A DNA stretch of 64,000 nt from Mycoplasma sp. Mirounga ES2805-ORL (lineage in GTDB: Bacteria > Bacillota_I > Bacilli_A > Mycoplasmatales > Metamycoplasmataceae), in the NCBI RefSeq assembly GCF_017084445.1, contig NZ_CP070947.1, forward strand, positions 620,001 through 684,000. The letters run 5' to 3'. The notes under the pieces are model-generated. The model was not told the DNA's origin and made no database searches. It was given only the letters and a program-made list of their open reading frames with translations. A program made the translations under genes and the position numbers. This document shows positions 20,264 through 30,877 of the stretch, in pieces (the first letter of the stretch is position 1; every line of letters starts with the position of its first letter).

Positions 20264-20776
20264 ATGGATATTAGTAAATTTATAAAAAACATCCCAGATT
20301 TTCCTAAAGAAGGAATCGCTTTCAAAGATATATGCCCATTACTAGCTAATGGTGAAGCTTTTAACTATACAATAAATAAAATGGCTGAATTATGCAAAAC
20401 AGCTGATGTTATTGTAGCTCCTGATGCTCGTGGTTTTATTTTTGGTTCACCAGTTGCATTCTTGCTTAAAAAACCTTTTATTATGGTTAGAAAACCTGGT
20501 AAATTGCCTGGTGAAAAATTTATCGAAAGTTATGAACTAGAGTATGGTGTTAATACATTAGAAATGCAAAAAGATCTAATTAAACCAAATCAAAAAGTTG
20601 CTATTATTGATGATGTTTTAGCTACATCAGGAACAATAAAAGCAATTATTAATCTTGTTGAAAAACAAGGTGCTAAAATTGATAAGGTAGTTCAACTTTT
20701 GGAATTAACTAAACTAAAAGGAAGACAAATATTAGAAGACAAAGGAATAGAAGTTCATTCCCTCATTAAGGTGTAA
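20264..20776 (+). CDS. apt: Adenine phosphoribosyltransferase
   Basis: 170 residues, normal Apt length. The N-terminus has IPDFPKEGIAFKDICPLL, the middle VAPDARGFIFGSPVAF, and the PRPP-binding motif is VAIIDDVLATSGT at about 120-132. It makes AMP from adenine and PRPP, the salvage route these bacteria depend on. AAGGAG precedes the ATG. Confidence 0.96.
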   Translation: MDISKFIKNIPDFPKEGIAFKDICPLLANGEAFNYTINKMAELCKTADVIVAPDARGFIFGSPVAFLLKKPFIMVRKPGKLPGEKFIESYELEYGVNTLEMQKDLIKPNQKVAIIDDVLATSGTIKAIINLVEKQGAKIDKVVQLLELTKLKGRQILEDKGIEVHSLIKV

Positions 20777-20781
20777 ACAAT

Positions 20782-21441
20782 ATGAACAAAAAAAATAAAG
20801 ACATAAACTTTAAAAAGTGATCTAATAACATTGAACAAGTTTATTTTGAAAATTCAACATATAAATTTAACAATAGATATTTGGTTACTTTAGCCTTGTA
20901 TGTGGCTTATTTTTTTGTTGCATCATTTGTGCCCTATATGGGCTATTTTTTCATAGGGCCAACTGTTCTAACAATACTCCCAGTTATTGTTGTAGTAGCT
21001 GCATTTCATCTAGGTTTGATTGGAGCAATAGCGGCTGGAGTTTCGTTTGGTCTATGATCTTTTTCAGCGGCTTTCTTTTATGGACAACTAAAATATCAAA
21101 ATTTTGATATTGCAGTTATTCCTAGAATTATTTTAGCTTTATTAGTATATGCATTAGTAAAAATAATAAAGATGCATAAAAGACCTAATGTTATTAAATT
21201 TGTTGTATTAGGTTTTATAAGTACAATTTTAAACGTAGTTTTAGTTATTTCTTCACAACATATACATAATGCTTATATTGGAAAAATAAGAGGAATTCTA
21301 GGCGTAAAAGAATGAATAATTACTCATATTCCAACATTAATATTAGAACCTTTATCTTCAATTCTTATTAGTTTTTCTTTGTTTAGAATAATTAATCACG
21401 AAAGAAAAAAATTATTAGTTCTTAATAAAATATCCTTCTAG
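20782..21441 (+). CDS. ECF-type transporter S component, substrate unknown
   Basis: 219 residues with about six hydrophobic helices after a charged start (NKKNKDINFKKWS). The block GPTVLTILPVIVVVAAFHLG and the following GLIGAIAAGVSFGLWS fit the small substrate-binding S subunits of energy-coupling-factor vitamin transporters. It begins five bases after apt and likely shares its transcript. No A/A'/T components are in the window. Substrate cannot be told. Confidence 0.6.
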
Positions 21442-21450
21442 TTCTTATTT

Positions 21451-22542
21451 TTAAAATCTAAATTTACTGAAAAAACTTAATTTTTTAGATACTGTGTAAC
21501 TAGATTGATAAGTTTTAAAATATGATTCATTAACTATTGTTCCAAATAAAGTTATGTGGGTTAATGCAAAAATGTAAATGGAAATATAAATTAGCGAGGC
21601 TCACGATTCATATTGTTTATAGTTTGTTTGACTAATTATTAAAGGGAAAATTAATGTGAGTAATGCAAACGGAATTGTAGTTACTATTACTCCAGGGAAA
21701 ACAAGACTCCAGCTTATTTTAAAACTAGGAGCTGTTTTAAATAATATTGAGTATCCTAAATAAAGAAAAATAAATAAGTAAATTGGGAAGGTTGTATAAA
21801 AGAATATTTCTGCATTTACAAAAGGCTTAAACACATCATAGAAGAATAAATAAATTAATCCTGCAATAGTTAATGAAACACTAAGTCCAATAACTATTAA
21901 TAAACCTTTTATTCTATTTGTTATATAGTTTCCTAAATCATGATGTTCAAAAACATAGTTTTGGCTGTAAACAAATTTAGCTCAGCCGCTAGAAGACATT
22001 CACAAAGAAACAGAAAGTAACAAGATAATTGATCATATAAATCCAGCTTTGCTGTTTTCTTGGAATGTTTTTATTGTTTTTCCAAAACCTTGTGTAAATT
22101 CATCAATACCTGGAATTATGTGATCTAGAATAACTGATGTAAACAGCTGTCAATATCTTTGATTCTCTTGGCTATTATTAATAACTTTTATTGGTCAAAG
22201 AAAAGCAAAAACAATTGTAATAATAGGTATGAAACTAATCAAAAAATGAAAAGCTAGAGAAACCGGAATAAAAGCTATATCATTACTGGTTAGTTTTTTG
22301 TATGTTCTATCAATCATTTGTTGAGTTTTATTTTTATTTTTCCATGCTAATTTTGGTGTAGCGATTCAAAGAATAATCATTATCAAAAATTTTATACCTT
22401 TACCAAAAAAACCAACACGTTGGTCATCGGGTTGAATTATGTTCCGGGCAAAAGAAGATTTTTTAATTTGCTTCTTATATTCTTTTTTAATTTTGAAACT
22501 ATTTAAGCCTGTAAGTATTTCTTTATTTTGTTTATTATTCAT
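21451..22542 (-). CDS. YihY/BrkB family membrane protein
   Basis: 363 residues. A basic N-terminal tail of about 75 residues is followed by six hydrophobic helices. The family's first helix motif is clear: FIPVSLAFHFLISFIPIITI. A SLWMSSSGWAKF segment matches the conserved region after the second helix. The family (formerly misnamed RNase BN) has no settled function. The ATG at 22542 is chosen because TATAAT lies 9 bases before it. It converges with the S-component gene with only nine bases between stops. Confidence 0.82.
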
Positions 22543-22551
22543 TTGATGCAA

Positions 22552-22557
22552 ATTATA
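22552..22557 (-). promoter_or_regulatory. -10 box of the YihY-family gene
   Basis: TATAAT on the minus strand, 9 bases before the ATG, with no Shine-Dalgarno site. Confidence 0.5.
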
Positions 22558-22695
22558 TTATAAAAATACACCTCATACTTGAGATGATAAGTTTTTTCAA
22601 TTCAATATTAAATTTAATTTAATTGATAGCTAGTTATATTTCTATTTTAATATTCTATTCTTTAGAACAAAAAAAATCACCGTGGTCTGGTGATA

Positions 22696-22770
22696 TGGCT
22701 GCCCCAGTTAGATTCGAACTAACGCGTGTCGGTACCAAAAACCGATGCCTTACCGCTTGGCTATGGGGCA
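22696..22770 (-). tRNA. tRNA-Gln (anticodon UUG)
   Basis: Acceptor stem TGCCCCA/TGGGGCA, discriminator G, encoded CCA, T-arm GTTAG-TTCGAAT-CTAAC. The anticodon loop TTTTGGT gives UUG. It lies three bases downstream of tRNA-Tyr, so both come from one transcript. Confidence 0.93.
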
Positions 22771-22773
22771 AAA

Positions 22774-22857
22774 TGGTGGAGGGGGAGGGATTCGAACCCC
22801 CGAACCGTTAGGAAGTGGGTTACAGCCACCCGCGTTTGGCCGCTTCGCTACCCCTCC
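22774..22857 (-). tRNA. tRNA-Tyr (anticodon GUA)
   Basis: Acceptor stem GGAGGGG/CCCCTCC, discriminator A and encoded CCA. The loop CTGTAAC gives GUA. A long variable arm (CTTCCTAACGGTTCGG region) is typical of bacterial tRNA-Tyr. Confidence 0.94.
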
Positions 22858-23198
22858 ATTTGCGACTATTATTATAGTATAAAAAATAATAAATTAGTAT
22901 TTTTTTTATTATTCCCATTTTAATTAAAACTTATGAAGTGTATTTGTGACTGTTTTTAATATTTATCCAATTGTATTTAATGTATATATAGATTTCTTAT
23001 AGAGATGTTTACTAGAAATAAATTAGTTCTGAAATTTACTAGTAATTAATTTATTTGGAGTGAATATATGAATATAACTAAGAATCTTATTTATAAGTTT
23101 TATTTTAATTTAAATATTAGGTATATATATTATAATTTATATTAAGGTTAAATATTTATTAGCAAATATACCTATAAAATAGTCGTTTGGAGATAATT
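22858..23198. other. Intergenic stretch before the methyltransferase-like gene
   Basis: Very AT-rich. It holds one 25-codon ORF (23068-23145) that has a GGAG nine bases before its ATG and encodes a hydrophobic/basic peptide rich in Tyr, Asn and Ile. A TATAAT at 23131-23136 could serve the methyltransferase-like gene with a leader of roughly 55 bases. Nothing else was recognised. Confidence 0.4.
23131..23136 (+). promoter_or_regulatory. Possible -10 box of the methyltransferase-like gene
   Basis: TATAAT 62 bases before the ATG at 23199. That gene has a proper GGAG site, so a short leader is expected. The surrounding sequence is so AT-rich that chance matches are likely. Confidence 0.3.
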
Positions 23199-24677
23199 AT
23201 GGCAAATAAATTAACAGAAAAAACATTAAGTAGACTTTCTAAAAAATATAAATTAAGTAAAAGCACGAATTTAATTTCGTTTATTAATGAAAATCCCGAA
23301 AATTTTGAAAACATTGAGTTATATCAAATAGCACAATATTTCGATTCCAAGAGAAGAGGGGAAAAACCATACTACATAGAATTAGAAACATTAGAATTAA
23401 TTAAAAATAGACTTCCTGAAATTAAAAAGAAGGACATATACATTGTTGATCCAATTTGTAGTGTTGGCATTTTTCTTCCAATGCTAATTGAAAAATATGG
23501 CAACAAAGATAAAATTTCTTTTGAGTTTTTTGATAAAGATCCTGAAACTATCGAAGTTGCGAGAGCACTTTGGAAGTTGGAAAGCCATAAGAGAAATATA
23601 TCTATGTCATTTCAAAAGAAGGAATTTTTAAATAAGCGTGTGAATAAAAATATAGATCTTATGATCGGTAATTTTCCAAACGCTAGAACAGCACATAGAG
23701 TTATAAGAAAAGAACACCCAGGCTTAGTAAAAGGTCATAAGCAAATTCAATCATATTCAACTATTTATGTTAAGAAAGCTTTTGTATGATCAGAATACAT
23801 TGTGTCAATAGTACCTAAAAATTTCCTATTCACTGATGAATATAAACCTGTTAGAGATGTTATGTCTAAGACAAATATTCATAACATTATAGATATGGAT
23901 ACAAAAGGATTTTTTAATCTAAAAAATGAAAATATTATTTTATTTAATGACTTCAAAACTAAGTTGGATTATTCAAATAGAGTGAGTGTTTACTCAATGA
24001 AATTTAAGAGAGATCACCATGTTAACCAAAAATTACTAACATCAAAAACTTATCCAAACTGAATTATCTATAGAAATGGTTTTTTTTCAAGAATAGCTCG
24101 TTCACTAAAATTAAATACCTTTAACATTTCTAGAAATGTAATTCCTAATATCACAGATGATCCCTATAATGCATATTGGGTTATTCGTGGAGATAACTTT
24201 GATGAGAATTCAAAGATAGTGAAAATCCCTGAAACAGATATTTATGTACATGATGATGAAATTGTTTCAAATACAAACTTGTCAAAAACGCTTCATAGAC
24301 CAGATTTATATGTTTTAAAATCTACTCTTGAAAAAATGCAAGTAGATCAAAAACCAAGAGATACAGCTGCTAGTGAAAAATTGATTATTTTAGAACTTAA
24401 AGAAAACGAGAGAGAACTAACTGAGGAAGATATTAAAATGTTGAATAGTTCTGATTTTAAAAACTATTTCAATATAGCAACTAACTTTTCATCAAGATCA
24501 AAAACTGTTGATAGTATCACGTCATTTTATTTAGGTAAATTGGACGACCAAGAAGAAAAAGACTTAAGTGAAACAACATCCATTTCGCTTGATGAAACAA
24601 TGACTGATGAATTTGATGTATCTAAAATTGAATTCAAAGACGAAGATGATGATTATGATGAAGAAGATAACAATTAA
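23199..24677 (+). CDS. N6-adenine DNA-methyltransferase-like protein with degenerate motifs
   Basis: 492 residues. An N-terminal helical part leads to a Rossmann core. IVDPICSVGIFLPML stands where adenine methylases have DPACGxGxFL (motif I). FEFFDKDPE follows as the motif II acidic strand. LMIGNFPNARTA stands where the catalytic (N/D)PPY/F motif IV is expected. The middle GNFPN replaces NPP, so catalysis is doubtful. The last ~60 residues are very acidic (DEDDDYDEEDN). No restriction or specificity subunit lies nearby. GGAG and ATG at 23199 define the start. It may be a regulatory or structural relative of the HsdM/Eco57I class. Confidence 0.6.
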
Positions 24678-24695
24678 AATACTTAAGGATTAAAT

Positions 24696-25703
<1,008 letters not shown>

Positions 25704-25713
25704 ATTGTTATTG

Positions 25714-25743
25714 AAATCAGTTGCTTTGCATCTGATTTTTTTT
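25714..25743 (+). terminator. Terminator of gap
   Basis: AAATCAG-T-TGC and GCA-T-CTGATTT pair around a TTT loop with one T-T mismatch, followed by a long T-run. Confidence 0.8.
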
Positions 25744-25744
25744 A

Positions 25745-25769
25745 TAAAAAAAACTACAATAAGTAGTTT
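25745..25769 (-). terminator. Terminator of tRNA-Lys(CUU)
   Basis: AAACTAC and GTAGTTT pair around a 5-base loop. On the minus strand an unbroken T-run follows. Confidence 0.7.
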
Positions 25770-25786
25770 GGTCATCTAAGATGATA

Positions 25787-25862
25787 TGGTACACCGTACA
25801 GGGTTCGAACCTGTGACCCAATGGTTAAGAGCCATTTGCTCTACCGGCTGAGCTAACGGTGC
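25787..25862 (-). tRNA. tRNA-Lys (anticodon CUU)
   Basis: Acceptor GCACCGT/ACGGTGT with a G-U at the end pair, discriminator A and encoded CCA. The anticodon loop CTCTTAA gives CUU. The D-arm and anticodon arm are almost identical to the UUU isoacceptor at 27077-27152. Confidence 0.92.
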
Positions 25863-26000
25863 ATATAACAAGTAGAATTATATTACACTCACAGATAATT
25901 AATAAATATTTTTAGATAAAGTGGAATTACTAAATTATTTGAATTTTTTTATCTTAGAAAAATATCTAATAAAAAATACTTTTTTAGCAAATATTATTAA

Positions 26001-26006
26001 TATAAT
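26001..26006 (+). promoter_or_regulatory. -10 box of the folate-type S component
   Basis: TATAAT 11 bases before the ATG at 26018 with no Shine-Dalgarno between. Confidence 0.5.
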
Positions 26007-26017
26007 AGTAACTATAT

Positions 26018-27010
26018 ATGAAATCAAAAAATGAAGAAAGCCAAAATAACGGATTTAGTTTATTTTCAAAATGAACAATCCGTAGAATATCTTTTATTGG
26101 AATACTAATTGCAATTAGTGTTGTTTTTGTTATTATCAGTGTTTCAATTTTTCCTATCGCTTCATTGCCAAGTATTAAAATTTCTTTTATAGGTCTTCCT
26201 ATTAAAATTAGTGGTTTTATTTTTGGACCTGTTGTTGGAGGATTAGTTGGACTTATAAGTGATGTAATTTCATTCTTATTTGTTCCTTCGTTTTATAACC
26301 CTTTATATACGCTAGCAACTATGATTGATGGAATAGTTGCAGGAATCATTGGCTGAATATTCTTGAGACTGTTTAAATTTTATTTTAGCGGAGAATTTAG
26401 AGACAAATACTTTCAAAACAAAATGTCTTTTTTATACAATAAATATCTAGACTTAAAGATAACTAATCTAGAAGATCAAAAAGTTAGAAAATTAGAAGAT
26501 AAAATGATTTTATTAAATGAAAAAAGAAAGAAAATTAGATTATCAAGTTCCTCATCAACATTGTTAAATGTTAATTTGATTGTTGCTATTTCTATTTTAC
26601 TAATAATTATCATGTTCATTTTTTGATTAATTGGCAAGCAAACCAGTCAATACATTTTAGATCAAGGAATTGTTAAAAATAGATGGGCTTTAGTAGCTAT
26701 TATGTGTTCTGGATATGCTGCTATGTTGGTTTTTCTTGTTTTAACAAGATTGTTTATGAACCATAAAAAGTTTTTAGTTATTGTCCCTATTGTTATTTTC
26801 TCAGCATTAATTGAATTAATAAATGTTCCTTTATTGTCTTTAGCTGATTTGAAATCATTATCTCAAGGTGAAAATAAATCAATATTTGTTTTCATTATTC
26901 AACACACATTTATGTCGCCTGTAAAAATTTGATTTAATATGTTTGTTATTTTCTTTACATATAACATTATTGCGAGTCTAATTTACAAAAATAATGATAT
27001 TTGCTACTAA
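26018..27010 (+). CDS. ECF transporter S component, folate (FolT)-like
   Basis: 330 residues. The segment SIKISFIGLPIKISGFIFGP followed by VVGGLVGLISDVISFLF is the characteristic second and third helix region of folate-family ECF S components. A charged cytoplasmic insert of about 75 residues (residues ~120-190) splits the helices. S components are usually 170-200 residues, so this one is enlarged, as often seen in mycoplasmas. It would bind its vitamin at the membrane and use a shared energising module encoded elsewhere. Folate as substrate is inferred. Confidence 0.72.
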
Positions 27011-27033
27011 ATAAACAAATAATTTAATAAATA

Positions 27034-27060
27034 AAAAAATCCTGTTTTGTAGGATTTTTT
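27034..27060. terminator. Bidirectional terminator between the S component gene and tRNA-Lys(UUU)
   Basis: AAAAAATCCT and AGGATTTTTT pair perfectly around GTTTTGT. A- and T-runs on the two sides let it work for both converging units. Confidence 0.8.
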
Positions 27061-27076
27061 AGTCAATTTAATGAAA

Positions 27077-27152
27077 TGGTACGTCCTAGAGGACTCGAAC
27101 CTCCGACCCAATGGTTAAAAGCCATTTGCTCTACCGCCTGAGCTAAGGACGC
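27077..27152 (-). tRNA. tRNA-Lys (anticodon UUU)
   Basis: Acceptor GCGTCCT/AGGACGT, discriminator A and encoded CCA. The loop CTTTTAA gives UUU. It lies 27 bases downstream of tRNA-Leu on the same strand. Confidence 0.94.
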
Positions 27153-27179
27153 ATCTTATGTTCTGCTTTGCAAAACATA

Positions 27180-27265
27180 TGGTGCCCAGAACTGGACTTG
27201 AACCAGCACGGTATTGCTACCGAGGGATTTTAAGTCCCTTGCGTCTACCATTCCGCCACCTGGGC
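27180..27265 (-). tRNA. tRNA-Leu (anticodon UAA)
   Basis: Acceptor GCCCAGG/TCTGGGC (last pair G-U), encoded CCA, long variable arm (CTCGGTAGCAATACCG) as in class II tRNAs. The loop CTTAAAA gives UAA. Confidence 0.94.
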
Positions 27266-27453
27266 TCATTAAAAAATGCTTTTATATTATACAAGGAAAA
27301 AATAAAATGTAAAATGTATTTTTTTTATAAATTTTTTATGTTTAAATAATTAAACAATTAATTAATTTAAAAGTTATTATTTTAATAATAAAAAAACAAC
27401 TGTATTGATTATGTAAAACTTTTTTACTTGCTTATTTCAATATTTATTTAATT

Positions 27454-27459
27454 TATAAT
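27454..27459 (+). promoter_or_regulatory. -10 box of the HAD/nfo operon
   Basis: TATAAT only 6 bases before the ATG at 27466, the tightest spacing in the window. Confidence 0.55.
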
Positions 27460-27465
27460 ACTATT

Positions 27466-28311
27466 ATGAATTTTAATAACAAGAAAACATATTTTATAGA
27501 TTTAGATGGCACCTTATTAGATAAGTATGGCATTAACAGAATTAGTAGAAAAAATATTATGGCTATTCGTGTACTTAAGAATTTTGCTAATGTTGTTTTA
27601 TCAACCGGTAGAAGTTTTTATGATCATAGAGTTAAACAAACAATGTATCAATTAGGTTTAAATGATATCATTAATGCAAGCGGTGCACAAATATATAGAA
27701 ATGGTGTTTTGCAATGACAAAATACTTTAAATTTAGAATTAGTGAAAGAAATTGCTAGCTGAGCTAAAAAAAATAAAATTATTTATGCTATTTTTGATGA
27801 TAAAGGCGATTTTTTATATACTAATAACTGTTTTGATTACTTTGTAAATAAAATGATTTTAAATAAGAAATTTACAAAAATATTTTCTAGAAAAATTAAG
27901 AATCCTGTTGAACATAGTGGTGTTGTTAAAATAGCCTTGGTTAATAAAAATAAATTTAAAGCTAAACAACGCCAGGAAGAGTTTCGTAAAATATTTGGAG
28001 ATAGAACAAACTCGTTTTTAGCAAGTAATAACTATATTCTTGAGATTACTAATAAAGAAGCTAACAAAGGCAAGGCAATTGATGTTTATTGTGAAATGTT
28101 TGATCTAGACACTAAAAATACGGTTCATATTGGTGATTCTATGTCTGACGCAGCTGTTAAAGGCCATGTTGGTAAACTAGTAGCAATGGAAAACTCAGTT
28201 CCTGAATTAAAAGAAATTGCTGATGAAATTGCGCCTAGCTTCAAAAAAAGTGGTATTTATAAATATTTCACACAACCATCTAAAAATAAAAAAGGAGAAA
28301 ACAATGATTAA
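27466..28311 (+). CDS. HAD-superfamily hydrolase, Cof type
   Basis: 281 residues. Motif I is FIDLDGTLLD (nucleophile Asp12 region), motif II is the Ser/Thr of VVLSTGRS, and motif III/IV is HIGDSMSDAAVKG. A cap of the Cof type lies between. Relatives dephosphorylate small sugar or cofactor phosphates; the substrate cannot be read from sequence. The stop overlaps nfo by eight bases. Confidence 0.9.
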
Positions 28312-29128
28312 ATTAGGTAGTCATATTTCTTTTAAAGCCCCAAACTATCTAGAAGGGGCGGCAAGGGAATCTATTAGTAATGGAGCTAATACAATGATGA
28401 TTTATTTAGGAGCTCCTCAAAATGTTAAAAGAGTTGATGTCTCTAACTATAAATTAGAGGAATATATTAATAATTATTCAGATAAGATTTCACAAGAAGA
28501 TATTGTGGTTCATGCACCTTATATAATTAATCCTTCTTCACCAGAAAAAAATAAATTTGCAATTGATTTTTTAATTCAAGAAATTAAAAGAATGAATTAT
28601 GTTGGTGCTAAATATTTAGTATTACATCCTGGTGCACACACCAAATTTGATAGACAAGATTCAATAAATACTTTAATTAATTCATTAAGAACAGTAATTA
28701 ATAAAACTGAAAATGTTGTTATTTGTATTGAAACTATGGCCGGTAAAGGAACAGAGGTTGGAACTAATTTTAAAGAATTAAAATTTGTTTTAGATAGTAT
28801 TCAAAATGATAGAGTGCAAATATGTTTAGATACATGTCATGTTTGAGACGCGGGTTATGATATAAAAAAATATGATGAGTTCAAAGCCGAAATTAATAAA
28901 TTTGATTTATTAAAGAATATTAAAGTTATTCACTTAAATGATTCAAAAAATGATTTATCAAGTCACAAAGATAGACACGCAAATATAGATAAAGGTTTTA
29001 TAGGACTTGAGTCATTAAGAAAATTTGTACATGATAAGGATTTCGATAACATTCCAATTATTTTAGAAACACCATGAACCGATAATGGTCCTATCTATGA
29101 TAAGGAAATAGAAATGCTTTTAAAATAA
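28304..29128 (+). CDS. nfo: Endonuclease IV (AP endonuclease)
   Basis: 274 residues. The zinc-site motifs of the TIM-barrel family are all present: [38 protein letters not shown] (Trp from TGA), [16 protein letters not shown] and ILETPW. It cuts DNA 5' to abasic sites in base excision repair. The ATG with AAGGAG lies inside the end of the HAD gene, indicating translational coupling. Confidence 0.96.
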
Positions 29129-29132
29129 AACA

Positions 29133-29155
29133 AAACCTCGGAAATCCCAAGGTTT
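29133..29155. terminator. Hairpin between nfo and rpmG
   Basis: AAACCT and AGGTTT with an inner GG/CC close an AAAT-containing loop between the two converging genes. The flanks are A- and T-rich. Confidence 0.5.
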
Positions 29156-29161
29156 ATTATT

Positions 29162-29314
29162 TTATTTCTTTTCTTTGTGGTTGGTGTGTTTATTACATTT
29201 AGCACAGTATTTTTTAATTTCCACTTTTTCAGGGTGTTCTTTTTTATTTTTTTTGCTAATGTAATTTTCCATTTTGCATTCAGTGCAAAATAATGTAAAA
29301 CCTTCTCTTGCCAT
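29162..29314 (-). CDS. rpmG: Ribosomal protein L33
   Basis: 50 residues, too short for many ORF filters. It begins [10 protein letters not shown] and carries two CxxC pairs (CTEC near 10-13, CAKC near 37-40) that bind zinc, so it is the zinc-containing L33 form. The order, length and KYCxxCxxHT ending are typical. GGAGG lies before the ATG. Confidence 0.93.
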   Translation of the reverse strand: MAREGFTLFCTECKMENYISKKNKKEHPEKVEIKKYCAKCNKHTNHKEKK

Positions 29315-29372
29315 ATTTCCTCCGTTGTGTAAATGTAAAAAATCTTTTTCTATTATATATTAATTAATATAT

Positions 29373-29603
29373 TTAGTTATTAAGTTTTGCGGCAATTTTT
29401 TGTAATTTTTTAATTGCTTTAGAAACGCTATCATATGCAGCAGCTCTAGTGGTAGCTGTTTCATCAGCTATTTCTTGGTAGGATAAGTCCTCAAAAAAAT
29501 AAAGTTGAAAAGCTTGTTTTTGTGTTTGAGTTAATAAAGATCCGTATTTTTCAAATAAATTTATTAGTTCTTCAATGTTTTCAATATTTGTTCTATTGCT
29601 CAT
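29373..29603 (-). CDS. ylxM: YlxM/UPF0122 helix-turn-helix protein
   Basis: 76 residues. LSYQEIADETATTRAAAYDS is a sigma-factor region 4-like helix-turn-helix, preceded by the LTQTQKQAFQLYF helix. YlxM is normally found next to the signal-recognition genes ffh/ftsY, and here it overlaps ftsY by 11 bases. It likely regulates or assists that pathway. It is shorter than the usual ~110 residues. Confidence 0.88.
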   Translation of the reverse strand: MSNRTNIENIEELINLFEKYGSLLTQTQKQAFQLYFFEDLSYQEIADETATTRAAAYDSVSKAIKKLQKIAAKLNN

Positions 29604-30636
29604 CAATCATTAAATCCTTTGTAATTTGGTATAGAAAGTTTTCTAGGTCAAATTCTTGAAGATCTTCTAAGCCTTCTCCTAGCCCTATGTATTTAACATT
29701 TAAGTCAAACTCGTCTTTTATTGAAAGAACTATTCCGCCCTTTGAAGTTCCGTCCATTTTTGTAAGAATAATACCCGTTGGATTTGCTACTTCTTTAAAT
29801 GATCTTGCTTGACTAACGCCATTTTGACCTGTTGTTGCATCCAAAACCAATAAGCATTCATGAGGTGCGTTATTTTGAAACTTTTTAATAATTCCATACA
29901 TTTTTTCAAGTTCTTTCATTAAATTAACTTTGTTTTGGAGACGACCGGCTGTATCTATAAGCAATAGATCATATTGATCATTTTTAGCTCTGTCTAAAGC
30001 TTCATAAACTACACTTGAAGGATCAGCTCCTTCTTTAACAGGTTTAACTATATCAGCATTGACTCTATTAGCTCATACTTCTAGTTGACTTACCGCTCCT
30101 GCTCTAAAAGTATCTGCTGCAGCAATTAGAACTTTTTTACCTTCTTTTATATATTTATGAGCAATTTTAGCTATTGAAGTAGTTTTACCTGAACCATTTA
30201 CTCCAACAAAAATAAATATGTTTAATCTATCATCTTTATAATTTAATGTTGTATCAACAAGACTTTTATTTGTATAAATAACAAACATTTGATCTGCAAC
30301 TAATTCTCCTATTTGCTTAGGATTAGTAATATTTCTAGCTCTAACTTCCTTTTTTATGTGTGTGATAATTGCATATACTAATTCAGAGTTAATATCGCTC
30401 ATTATTAAAATTTCTTCAAGTTCTTCAAAGAATTCTTCGTCTATTTCTTTATATTTATTTTGAAGATCAAAAATCTTTTTTCCTAGAGAAGAAGACTTAG
30501 ATAACCCGGCACTATATTTATCTAATTTATTACTTTTTATTAATTTTTCTTCATCTTTCTTCTCTAATTCTTTTTGTTTTTCTTCAAGTGTTTTCTTTCC
30601 AAATATTTTACTTTTTAAATAACTAAAAAAACCCAT
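29593..30636 (-). CDS. ftsY: Signal recognition particle receptor FtsY
   Basis: 347 residues. A charged N-terminal A-region is followed by the NG GTPase domain: GVNGSGKTTSIAKIA (G1), DTFRAGAVSQLEVWA (G2 region), LLIDTAGRL (G3), LTKMDGTSKGG (G4) and YIGLGEGLEDLQEF (G5). It receives ribosome-SRP complexes at the membrane for co-translational insertion. A GAGG site precedes the ATG. ylxM follows with overlap. Confidence 0.96.
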
Positions 30637-30877
30637 ATTTACCTCTTTTATTATTATTTCTAATAAATTTATTTAATTTTATCAATATATTTCTAAAAGA
30701 AAGGAACTTTTTATTTATATGTTTGTTTAACAATAAATTCCAATAAATATATAAATTGACAATACTTAATTAATTTTAGAGTTTCATTTGCAAAGATATA
30801 AAGAATAAATAAAGGTTTTAACATTATGGTATTAAAATACATTTAAAGAATTTTTATATAAATTAATAGGGAGAATT

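Noticed and set aside
22623-22923. Plus-strand ORFs across 22623-22923 and 27158-27349
   Set aside because: They translate the antisense of tRNA-Gln, tRNA-Tyr, tRNA-Lys and tRNA-Leu genes and are not proteins.
23199-24677. A restriction-modification system around the methylase-like gene
   Set aside because: No specificity or restriction subunit lies next to it; neighbours are tRNAs and glyceraldehyde-3-phosphate dehydrogenase.
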